Assembly: GCF_003944715.1 (NCBI RefSeq)
Contig: NZ_RWIT01000025.1
Coordinates: 1-42,347, forward strand
Direction of reading: 5' to 3'
Origin: Hymenobacter rigui
GTDB lineage: Bacteria; Bacteroidota; Bacteroidia; Cytophagales; Hymenobacteraceae
DNA length: 42,347 nucleotides
This document shows positions 9,709 through 17,014 of this stretch, one piece after another. The notes beneath the pieces are model-generated. The model made no database searches and was not told where the DNA came from. It worked only from the letters and a program-made list of their open reading frames with translations. Within the stretch, counting starts at the first letter, position 1. Every line of letters begins with the position of its first letter. The position numbers and the translations under genes were made by a program.

Positions 9709-10053
9709 ATGGATACTGTTTTTGCTGCGGCAATTCCCATCACCATCAGCCTGACCCTGGCCGGGTTTGGCATTGCATACTACTACCTGACGACCCGATC
9801 CCGGGAGCGCCTGGCCCTGATTGAGAAGGGGCTGCCGCTCACGGGGCTGCAATCTAGGAGCTATCTGCCGTTGCTGCTCCTGCTTGGCGTGCTCAGCGTG
9901 GGCATTGCCGCCGGCATCGTGGCCGGCGCGGGGCTTACCCGGCTCGTGGGCAACCAGAGCTACGTGTACCCGGCCACCATCTTCCTGTTCGCCGGCCTCA
10001 GCCTGGTGGTGGCGTACTACCTGCTCCGGTCCGTGACCACTCCCCGCCCTTAA
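9709..10053 (+). CDS. DUF6249-like three-helix membrane protein
   Basis: 114 residues from the ATG at 9709. There is a membrane helix at residues 3-27, then a basic stretch (TTRSRERLALIEKGLPL), then two more membrane helices at about 48-72 and 82-107. The ERLALIEKG linker after the first helix is characteristic of the DUF6249-type proteins often found near ECF sigma genes in Bacteroidota; function unknown. It is divergent from the sigma factor gene and lies 39 bases upstream of the hydrolase in the same orientation. Confidence 0.75.
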   Translation: MDTVFAAAIPITISLTLAGFGIAYYYLTTRSRERLALIEKGLPLTGLQSRSYLPLLLLLGVLSVGIAAGIVAGAGLTRLVGNQSYVYPATIFLFAGLSLVVAYYLLRSVTTPRP

Positions 10054-10092
10054 CCACGCTTCCTCCCTCAGCTACTTCTCCGGATCAGCAAT

Positions 10093-11052
10093 ATGATACA
10101 CACTACTCCGCGTCCCACCGCCGAACGCACCCAGTATGTCTGGCTGCTGGCCGTGGTTGCTGTGCTGCTGGCCGCTGCCCGTTCGGGAGCCGCCCAGTCA
10201 ACGGACATCCGCACTGAGCAAATCAGCTTTACCAGTGCCGGCGTTACCCTGGCCGGCTCGCTGGTAACTCCCCCTCATCCCGTTGCCGCGGTAGTCATCG
10301 TGCACGGGTCGGGGCAGGAAAAGCGGCAGTTGGAGCTGGCGCTGCGCCTGGCTCGGCGGGGCATTGCGACCCTCACTTACGACAAGCGCGGGGTGGGCGA
10401 GTCGGGCGGGGTGTACGCGGGGCCAGAAGTCGGGACCAACAACGTGGATGCCGCCAACCTCAGCCTGCTGGCCGCCGATGCCAGCGCCGCCAGCGCCACC
10501 CTGGCCGCCCGGCTGCCGGCCCTGCGCGGCCGGGTGGGTTTGCTGGGGGCCAGCCAGGCCGGCTGGGTGATTCCCCTGGCCGCGCAGAAGAGCCCGATAG
10601 TGCGGTTTATGGTGATTTTCAGCGGGCCCGTCGTGAGCGTGCGGGAGCAGCTGCGGTTCCAGTTCTTTACGGCCGGCAATGAACAGTTCTGGGACACGCA
10701 CACCGAAGCCGAAGCCCGCCGGCATCTGCTCCATGACTCTGACCGTTACCAGTTTGAGGATACGGATGCGCAGGTAGTGCTGAGTATGCTGGGTATACCC
10801 GGCCTCTGGCTGTATGGCGGGCGTGATATTCAGGCCCCGGCAGGCATTTCGATGGAACACCTTGATTCCCTCCGCGCGCAGGGTAAACGCTACCAGTACC
10901 GCCTGTACCCGGTATTGGGCCACAATACGATGTTTGCTTCCTCACCCGAACCCGTTGAGGATGCTATCCGCTGGATGGAAGCATTTGCGCACTCCGATGG
11001 GAAATCGACAAAGCACAAGCAGGTGGCAGATTTCAAGACAGTGGGGAAATAA
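10093..11052 (+). CDS. Secreted alpha/beta hydrolase
   Basis: 319 residues with an N-terminal membrane or signal segment (about residues 16-35, ending SGAAQS). The hydrolase fold is clear: VVIVHGSGQEK oxyanion strand (about 74-84), TYDKRGVGESGG (about 97-108), nucleophile elbow GASQAGW (about 153-159, Ser155), acid in YGGRDIQAP, and histidine in VLGHNTM. These give a complete Ser-Asp-His triad typical of the DUF4190-free serine hydrolases annotated as alpha/beta hydrolase family esterases. The substrate is unknown. It lies downstream of the DUF6249-like gene and could be co-transcribed with it. Confidence 0.88.
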   Translation: MIHTTPRPTAERTQYVWLLAVVAVLLAAARSGAAQSTDIRTEQISFTSAGVTLAGSLVTPPHPVAAVVIVHGSGQEKRQLELALRLARRGIATLTYDKRGVGESGGVYAGPEVGTNNVDAANLSLLAADASAASATLAARLPALRGRVGLLGASQAGWVIPLAAQKSPIVRFMVIFSGPVVSVREQLRFQFFTAGNEQFWDTHTEAEARRHLLHDSDRYQFEDTDAQVVLSMLGIPGLWLYGGRDIQAPAGISMEHLDSLRAQGKRYQYRLYPVLGHNTMFASSPEPVEDAIRWMEAFAHSDGKSTKHKQVADFKTVGK

Positions 11053-11505
11053 ATGCTTGCTTGTTGCTCCGCTGATTCAGCCAGTCGTTGTTAAGTCGGT
11101 CTAGCTGAGCCGGACACTGTTGGGATGTTGTTTGTAGATGGCGTGCGAAGTGGTCAGGTGAATGGTTACCGAGGTCAGAGCAGACAAGGCAGTGGCCGGT
11201 TTGAGACGTATCCCCTGCAGGACCGGAAAAACCAGCGCAATCGAGCAGTTTGATACCAGGCCGGCTTCAGCAGGACTTGACTTAGGCGTGATAGTATCAC
11301 CTGCTCCGCCGGCTTGTGTTTTGGGCCGCGCGGTACCGGGTCACGGGCCTGCATCCACGGCTGCTCACGGCCGAAAAATTCCGTTATCTTTAACCAGGGC
11401 CCTACTTACCCCTGCCCGAGTGTATACTCCTGCGCACTTGCCCGGGTGCCGAAAGTTCGGTCGGCGTTCAGAATGCGTCTTACCTCAGTCCGTCATCCCA
11501 ATCAG
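11053..11505. other. Intergenic, no gene recognised
   Basis: About 450 bases. A weak promoter-like TATCTTTA lies about 120 bases before the next start; no other feature could be supported. Confidence 0.35.
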
Positions 11506-11973
11506 ATGAGTACCGGTCCGCTCGCAATGCCACCGCATCTTCGACAAGCTCAGTTGGCGCTGGAAGCCACGGGCATTCCCCTGGAGGCGGGCCGGCGGGC
11601 CCTAGCCTTGGCAAATCAGCTGTATCACCAGATACCCCAGGTCAGTCAGGCCGACTCGCTGCGGCGGGAGCGCAACCGGCTGCAGGATGAGATGGAAAGC
11701 CTTGGCAGCCAGCTGCAGCAGCAGCGGGCCACTAATCGTCAGCTCGCGGAAGAATTAGCCGCGGCACGACAGCTGCCGAAAGAACACCAGCAGAAGGCGT
11801 ATCGCCTGCGCAAACAGTTGCGCGCGATGCTGCAGGTACTTGAGCATCCCCAGGCCAAGGAGCGAACGAAGCTGGCGCGGGTAGAACAACTCATCAGGGC
11901 TGCGCTGGATACCTCGGCTTTGGAGTTCGACACGTTGTACGATGATGAGCATCCCCCCGCGGAACCGCAGTAG
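11506..11973 (+). CDS. Coiled-coil hypothetical protein
   Basis: 155 residues from the ATG at 11506; an in-frame ATG at 11473 is an alternative. Residues about 45-115 form a strong predicted coiled coil (RRERNRLQDEMESLGSQLQQ and LAEELAAARQL), followed by a basic helix and an acidic C-terminus (LYDDEHPPAEPQ). There is no signal peptide or membrane segment, so a cytoplasmic location is likely. No family is recognised. Confidence 0.6.
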   Translation: MSTGPLAMPPHLRQAQLALEATGIPLEAGRRALALANQLYHQIPQVSQADSLRRERNRLQDEMESLGSQLQQQRATNRQLAEELAAARQLPKEHQQKAYRLRKQLRAMLQVLEHPQAKERTKLARVEQLIRAALDTSALEFDTLYDDEHPPAEPQ

Positions 11974-12184
11974 CTGCCCGCTTTCCTCCGTAGCCAGTCA
12001 GCGCACCCGGCCGGTAGAGTAAGTCGTGCTGAGGCGGCCGGTGCCGGGTGTTTCCCAGGATTTGGCCATGAGCTATCCAAGGCCGTAATAGGCGGCAACA
12101 GCCGCCGGGCGTCTGCCGGTCACCCGGGAATAACAACACTTTATGCTGAACAGTAGAGAACGGGCTGGCAACTCACCAGGCACG

Positions 12185-12748
12185 TTACGCAGTGCCTGAT
12201 GCGTTCCGCAGGCAATCCAGTGCCTGTACCCGTGCAAGCAGCGTAGCGCGTGCCTGGTCCGGGTCCTCGCCGTTCTCCTCATGCGGGTCGGAAATTCTGG
12301 TCCAGTAGAAGTTTTCTGCCTCGGCGTGGTGCCGGACCAGCCCCGCAACCAGCGCGTAGACGGCCGGGCCGCAAGCGTACGGATCGGCCTCGAGTTCGGC
12401 CAGCGCGCGCAGAATCTCATCCGGGCAGTTCATCGGCTGCCGTCTGAAGTAAAACTGGCGCGGATCGGACTCCGACCGGGCCTGGAAATCAGACGGTAGG
12501 GATTCCAGGTGCTGCGTCAGGCGGTCCACCTCACTGGTATCAATGCAGGCCGTGTCCGGCCCCACCCACAGGTCGGGTTGCAGAGTCTGGAACGCGTTGA
12601 TCCACGTTATTTTCCGCATGGGAAGGAACCTGCTGCCCAAAGCTTGCCGGGCGTTGTCCCTGGCCTGGGATACCTGGCCGGGTGTCGCTTGCGCAAACGG
12701 GATGCGCTCGGCACCGGGTGTTGGGAGATGAGAATAAGTAAGGGGCAT
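12185..12748 (-). CDS. Hypothetical soluble protein
   Basis: 187 residues from the ATG at 12748; a longer start at 12784 adds twelve residues but would crowd the promoter shared with the divergent XRE gene. The composition is that of a normal globular protein, with no signal peptide or membrane helix. No motif is recognised. The gene is divergent from the XRE regulator at 12857, which may control it. Confidence 0.6.
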   Translation of the reverse strand: MPLTYSHLPTPGAERIPFAQATPGQVSQARDNARQALGSRFLPMRKITWINAFQTLQPDLWVGPDTACIDTSEVDRLTQHLESLPSDFQARSESDPRQFYFRRQPMNCPDEILRALAELEADPYACGPAVYALVAGLVRHHAEAENFYWTRISDPHEENGEDPDQARATLLARVQALDCLRNASGTA

Positions 12749-12798
12749 AAACCTGTGAACGGAAAAGGGTGCGGAGGGGCGCAAGATAGCGGAAAATC

Positions 12799-12806
12799 TA
12801 CGTTTG
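12799..12806 (+). promoter_or_regulatory. Bacteroidota -7 promoter box (TACGTTTG)
   Basis: Matches TAnnTTTG and sits 50 bases upstream of the GTG start of the XRE gene, in the divergent intergenic region. No TTG at the usual spacing. Confidence 0.4.
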
Positions 12807-12856
12807 TAATCATATGTGACTATAAGGCGGGCGATTTTTAGGACCAGCTTGCCAAG

Positions 12857-13087
12857 GTGAAAAACGAGGAGGTTTTAAAGGCCTTTGGCCAGCACCTGCG
12901 GCAATTGCGCGAGGCGCGAGGATGGAGCCAGCAGGCGTTGGCCGATGTGGCTGATGTGTCCAAGCCAACCATCTACCGGCTGGAGACGGCCCGCTACTCC
13001 GTGACGCTCGACGTACTGGCTTCTCTGGCCCAGGGGCTGGAAATCTCCCTCAGCGAGCTCATGCAGTTTTCCGTGCCGCCGCGCTAA
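12857..13087 (+). CDS. XRE-family helix-turn-helix regulator
   Basis: 76 residues starting with GTG at 12857. The protein is a single Cro/C1-type domain: LRQLREARGWSQQALAD (helices 1-2, about residues 14-30), SKPTIYRLET (recognition helix, about 36-45) and LDVLASLAQGLEISLSELM (helices 4-5). DNA-binding repressors of this size usually act as dimers on nearby operators. It is divergent from the hypothetical gene at 12185-12748 and close to the replication region, so a plasmid-maintenance role is possible but not shown. Confidence 0.85.
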   Translation: MKNEEVLKAFGQHLRQLREARGWSQQALADVADVSKPTIYRLETARYSVTLDVLASLAQGLEISLSELMQFSVPPR

Positions 13088-13561
13088 GCTTGTCCTGCTC
13101 AGCACTACCTACCTTTCCCATACTGCTGCTCTACTACCAGACGCGTGGTCATGACCTTTTCGTCCAGATAATCCCTGTGGAGTTGCAAGCACCTTGTCCT
13201 CGGGCTGAAGCAGGTAGTTGCAGAACGCAATCCACACCGGACCAGGTGCCGGCAATAGCTGGCAAGTGTGCTGGGCTGGCCCCCGTTTCCGTAGGTGTAC
13301 TACTCAGTATGGTAAGCTCGGCTTATTCGTTACTGATCCCGCACAGCCACTTAGGTGAGCCAGCGGTCAGAGAGTGGCCTCACCAGTCACCACCGCAAGC
13401 CGGGAAGGGTCAATAAGCGCAAAGAGGCGTTCCAGCGGAATAAAACCGGAATAGCGTAGTTTACCTTACTGAAACGTAGTCATTAGTGCATACGGAAAGC
13501 CGCTTCCGTATACCCTGGACTGTCCTGTCACCGCTCTTCGAGGGGCCATGTATCCAGCGAA
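13088..13561. other. Intergenic, no gene recognised
   Basis: About 470 bases upstream of the small gene at 13562. No protein-like frame or clear repeat was found. Confidence 0.35.
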
Positions 13562-13750
13562 ATGAAAAAGACAACCAAAAAACGTCTGCTGCTCGTACGC
13601 TCTACGGGAAAAATGGCTGCGACCCCGCGTTCATATGTTCCCTTCCGACACCCCGTATTTGACTCAGAGGAGGAGTATGATTTATCCGTTGCGAGCGTCG
13701 TAGCCCGGATAACCAGCGGGCAGGTAACGGCCCGTACGCCTGATCAATAG
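13562..13750 (+). CDS. Small basic hypothetical protein
   Basis: 62 residues beginning MKKTTKKRLLLVR, with a strongly basic N-terminus and a more acidic middle (FDSEEEYDLS). It sits just upstream of the AT-rich origin region and is read toward it, so it may belong to the plasmid replication or copy-control module. No family recognised. Confidence 0.45.
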   Translation: MKKTTKKRLLLVRSTGKMAATPRSYVPFRHPVFDSEEEYDLSVASVVARITSGQVTARTPDQ

Positions 13751-13904
13751 CGTTCTATCACCTTGGCCTACGTCGGGACGACGGGCTCACCAGAGTCGAT
13801 CTGAGAAAAAAATATGTACGCACATGGTTCGACCAGTGCGCGAAGCTGCATTCGCGCGGTCTGGCGGATCCGGTTGATGAACGACTTCTGAAAGCCTTCC
13901 TAAA

Positions 13905-13980
13905 AAAAAATCGAGTCAAGTTGTTTTGAGTTTTTGAAGTGTTTAAAGGCTTTTTATCTATTTGAGGGAGGTGTAACATT
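13905..13980. other. AT-rich segment, candidate duplex-unwinding and promoter region of the replication origin
   Basis: A strongly AT-rich run directly upstream of the iterons, with a long A tract near 13905 and several T tracts to about 13960, in an otherwise GC-rich window. Iteron origins usually pair such a segment with Rep binding sites. It ends in a GGGAGG motif 9 bases before the ATG at 13981. Confidence 0.5.
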
Positions 13981-14196
13981 ATGAATAACAGTCGCCTATG
14001 TCGATTTAAGCCGGAAAATATGGCGTACTACAGCGGAAAAAAAGGCGTCAAGAGCGGAAGAAAAGGCGCGACCAGCGGAAGAAAAGGCGTCAACACCGGA
14101 AAAAAAGGCGTTAAGAGCGGAAGAACTCGGAAGTCTTCCGTATTATGCGCCATATTTTCCGGTTATGGCCAGCAACACACTGCTCACTCGCGTTAA
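13981..14196 (+). CDS. Lysine/glycine-rich frame translated across the iterons (doubtful gene)
   Basis: A 71-residue frame preceded by an unusually good Shine-Dalgarno-like GGGAGG, nine bases before the ATG. Because iterons are 21 bp, its middle is a seven-residue repeat of the type SGRKGVK. It overlaps the rep start by 32 bases. It could be a leader peptide coupled to rep translation or simply an open frame produced by the repeats. The ribosome binding site is the only positive evidence. Confidence 0.25.
   Translation: MNNSRLCRFKPENMAYYSGKKGVKSGRKGATSGRKGVNTGKKGVKSGRTRKSSVLCAIFSGYGQQHTAHSR
14011..14136 (+). repeat. Iteron array, six 21-bp direct repeats
   Basis: Six head-to-tail units start at 14011, 14032, 14053, 14074, 14095 and 14116, with no spacer. 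The core is AGCGGAARAAAAGGCGTCAA. Units 2-5 are nearly identical; the first and last are diverged. Such arrays immediately before a Rep_3-type gene are the initiator binding sites that set replication start and copy number. Confidence 0.85.
14148..14162. promoter_or_regulatory. Inverted copy of the first iteron at the rep start, candidate Rep operator
   Basis: The 15 bases CGCCATATTTTCCGG are the exact reverse complement of 14011-14025. They end two bases before the rep ATG at 14165. In iteron plasmids an inverted partial iteron at the rep promoter binds Rep dimers and represses rep; the arrangement here fits that role. A second short palindrome, CGGAAGTCTTCCG, lies at 14129-14141. Confidence 0.65.
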
Positions 14197-15214
14197 TGAA
14201 GTTGCATTTCTGAGCAACGAAGTGATCCGCTCTCCGCTTGCTCTCAGCAATGTAGAGGCGCGTATTTTCGCGCTGGCCCTGGGATGTCTTCACCAGAAGC
14301 AGGACTCGCTCGAGTTCACCATTCACTTTCAGGATATCACGCCCAGCGGCCGCCGTGGCGGCAGTGCCTACGCGGAGCTGATGGAAGCGCAAACCAAGCT
14401 TACGCAGCCTCTGATGATGACCAGAGGCAAGTCCGGTCGGCGGCAACGTGATGCCATCAGCATGTTCGCCATTCTGAGTTTGAACGAAGGCTCCCGTCAG
14501 ATCACGGGACAGTTCAATCCCCTGCTACGGGAGCATCTGCTGAACCTGGCCGGGCGCTTTACCACCGTTGAGTTGCAGTCTCTACTCTCGTTCAAAAGCG
14601 CCCACACCCAGCGGCTGTTTTGGATTCTGCGCAGCTACCACAACCAGACCTGGGAAGAGCCACTGGCCTTCGAGACCCTACGGGAGTGGCTGTTCGGGGA
14701 GGATTCAGAGCAGTACCGGAACTGGACGGATTTCAACCGCTACGTACTCAAGCCCGCAATGGCAGAGTTTCTGGAAATTGGCTGGCAGGTAGAGATGCGA
14801 GTCCAGAAACAGGGCCGACGGGTAGAGGCGTTGATTTTCAAGATGACCAGTACGCTGGAGCCCGACACGGACTCTGCCGTTCGTCCGGCGAAGCGTACGC
14901 TCACGCTGACGGAGATTGCCAGGTACCGGGAGGAGCTGGCCGCAATCTATACAGAGCTTCCGGCCCTGTATGACCGCCTACGGCTGGACTTTGAACTGAA
15001 GGAGTACCAGGCACGGGAAGTGGTCAGCAACGTGCGGGATATGACGGCTTACACGCTGGTGACGAAAGTACTCTACGACGTGCGCATAGCGCTGGTGAAC
15101 CCCAATAACATCAAGTCAGTAGCTGCTTACACACTCAGTCAGATCAAATCTGTTCTGCCAGTTTACCAGACACTGGCTGAGATGGTTGGCAGTACGGAGA
15201 GTAAACCTGCTTAG
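14165..15214 (+). CDS. Plasmid replication initiator, Rep_3 (RepB/RepE-like) superfamily
   Basis: 349 residues from the ATG at 14165. The protein has the two winged helices of Rep_3 initiators. The first is at about residues 10-130 (EVIRSPLALSNVEARIFALA, LTQPLMMTRG). The second is at about 140-235 (LQSLLSFKSAHTQRLFWILR, LREWLFG, FNRYVLKPAMAEF). Such proteins bind iterons as monomers to melt the origin and bind as dimers to repress their own promoter. Six iterons and an inverted half-iteron lie directly upstream, making this a complete basic replicon. The C-terminal 110 residues are extra to the core and helical. No frame breaks are present, so it is likely active. Confidence 0.9.
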   Translation: MASNTLLTRVNEVAFLSNEVIRSPLALSNVEARIFALALGCLHQKQDSLEFTIHFQDITPSGRRGGSAYAELMEAQTKLTQPLMMTRGKSGRRQRDAISMFAILSLNEGSRQITGQFNPLLREHLLNLAGRFTTVELQSLLSFKSAHTQRLFWILRSYHNQTWEEPLAFETLREWLFGEDSEQYRNWTDFNRYVLKPAMAEFLEIGWQVEMRVQKQGRRVEALIFKMTSTLEPDTDSAVRPAKRTLTLTEIARYREELAAIYTELPALYDRLRLDFELKEYQAREVVSNVRDMTAYTLVTKVLYDVRIALVNPNNIKSVAAYTLSQIKSVLPVYQTLAEMVGSTESKPA

Positions 15215-15374
15215 CCTCACGAGCACATAGTGAGATAACAGTAGCCGCTGACGTGAACTTGCCCGTGGTACATGAACTTTCACCAGTTAGCTTATTCTCA
15301 GCGTTTAATTGCTTATCTGTTCTCTAATGACATTACTGTGGTAGGCGTTGCGTTGCATTCGCACACAAAATGCC

Positions 15375-16103
15375 TTACTGGTTGGAGTTTCTTTTCAACC
15401 GGGCATCCGCTCTGGCCTTCTTCGCCATTGTTTGGAGCATTATATCGTTTATAACGTCAGGGTGGGGCTCACCCATGGCATCGGCCAGACCCCTGAGTGA
15501 GTTTATGGACAGTCGGCCGGGGTCTTTCTTGGCTTTCGTAAGCGTTTCTGCACCGATGCGCATAGAACGGCACAACTCACGCACCGTGAAGCCAAATTTA
15601 CCATTGCCCCGCGGGTGGCGTTTGATAATAGCATGAAAAGTGCGGTTGCGCGAAGCTCTATGTTTGAGGAGTTGTTGCAGTGATTGTGGTGTCCCGTCAG
15701 CCAGTAGTATGGTGGCCGTTTCCAGCTCTGCTTCCGCTATAGAGCCGCTGACTTCAGGGCCGGCTAACGACGAGGGTAATTCGTTTTCACTCTGAGGCGC
15801 AGCTACAATGTCCTCTCCCAGCAAACCAGGTAGATATGGAAGGTGCTGGGTAGAGGCCGCCAGTTGTTGAGCCAGCGTGGTAAGGGCCTGCCAGTCGAAG
15901 GATACCTCCCTGCCGTTCACCAGAATGTCAGATTGTAATTCCCGGAGTGCATCACTCCAGGTCGGACAGCTTAAGTTCGGGAACCGCAACAGAAGTCGCG
16001 CATGAGCGTCCGTGAAAGCCCGCACCACCAGATGCGAGGAAGCGTCAGCAAACCGTAAGGGGCGGTAACCAGGGCAAGGGTTGATTTCTGGATCAGGGGT
16101 CAT
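15375..16103 (-). CDS. Hypothetical protein with C-terminal helix-turn-helix
   Basis: 242 residues from the ATG at 16103; a start at 16133 would add ten residues. The N-terminal 140 residues are of unknown fold. Residues about 177-225 (FTVRELCRSMRIGAETLTK followed by LSINSLRGLADAMG) look like an XRE-type helix-turn-helix, and the tail is basic (KKARADARLKRNSNQ). It is convergent with rep and lies between the replicon and the mobilization zone, so a plasmid regulator is plausible. It is divergent from the broken XRE gene at 16293-16524. Confidence 0.6.
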   Translation of the reverse strand: MTPDPEINPCPGYRPLRFADASSHLVVRAFTDAHARLLLRFPNLSCPTWSDALRELQSDILVNGREVSFDWQALTTLAQQLAASTQHLPYLPGLLGEDIVAAPQSENELPSSLAGPEVSGSIAEAELETATILLADGTPQSLQQLLKHRASRNRTFHAIIKRHPRGNGKFGFTVRELCRSMRIGAETLTKAKKDPGRLSINSLRGLADAMGEPHPDVINDIMLQTMAKKARADARLKRNSNQ

Positions 16104-16292
16104 GCTAAGGAAGAATAGAGAATACTCCCGCACAACCTGTCACCACCTCTATTGTGGGGGATAAGATAGAGTGTGAAGCGACACGGGAGCCGTTGAACTT
16201 TCTAGATGCAAACATGCTATAGTATATTTAATAAATCATGTTAATTGTAACAGGTAAGGTATATTAATCAGGCACTGGACATTCCGACACGT

Positions 16293-16524
16293 GTGCTTAT
16301 AGTAGCCGATTCTGCCCCCCGCCTGAAACAGATTGCCCAAAAGATTAAGCAATTGCAGTTGGACAGAGGGTATTCTTCCTACGAGGTTTGCATTTGAACA
16401 CGGCTTGCCCCGCGTCGGGTATGGTCGTCACGAACAAGGCAGCAACCTTACTATGAAGAGCCTGTTGCGGTTGCTGAATATTCATCAACTGACCTTGGCG
16501 GACTTCTTTGCCGATATGCGGTAG
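16293..16524 (+). pseudogene. XRE-type regulator, frameshifted
   Basis: One frame reads RLKQIAQKIKQLQLDRGYSS then YEV and stops. The next frame continues FAFEHGLPRVGYGRHEQGSN followed by a second helix segment (LTMKSLLRLLNIHQLTLADF). Together they form one Cro/C1 domain of the type common in Bacteroidota, broken by a small deletion near 16385-16390. The second part is the only open frame left (16333-16524). The assumed start is the GTG at 16293. Confidence 0.6.
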
Positions 16525-17014
16525 TCCCAGACGACTTTGCTTTCAACGCACCGAGTTCAGGAAAGCATCCTTCGCCGCTGATGATGTAAGATGGGTCATC
16601 AACTGAACGCGGTGGCTATATTAGGCCGGATGGTTTGAGGTTATGTTGTTTAGGTTTCGGCGTCAATACGTTTGCCGGAATTGGCAGATAAGCGCGGAGC
16701 AGTTACGTTGTTAATTCTAGTGGCCAAACAGGTGTCGACGCTTTACCAGGCATCAGCTAGGTTGCGGAAACGGCCCCTCTATCTGGGTTCGATCTTTTAG
16801 GTTTTAAGCCGCAACCAGAGACTTCTTACCTGAACATTATCCCGTTATTTGACGGATGCGAGTTGTCCGGGATACTCGAGTTACCACGTAATAGAGTGGA
16901 GGTCAAGCAACATGGCCAGTACGAATTTGTGGTGCCGGTCAGAATGCAAGCTACCCAGAAAAGCACAGCTCGAGCCAACTATACGTATAGTTCCCCGCGG
17001 CCTGATGGTAGGTG
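16525..17014. other. Non-coding stretch before the periodic array
   Basis: About 490 bases with no protein-like frame. The last part becomes purine-rich on the plus strand and grades into the array. Confidence 0.4.
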
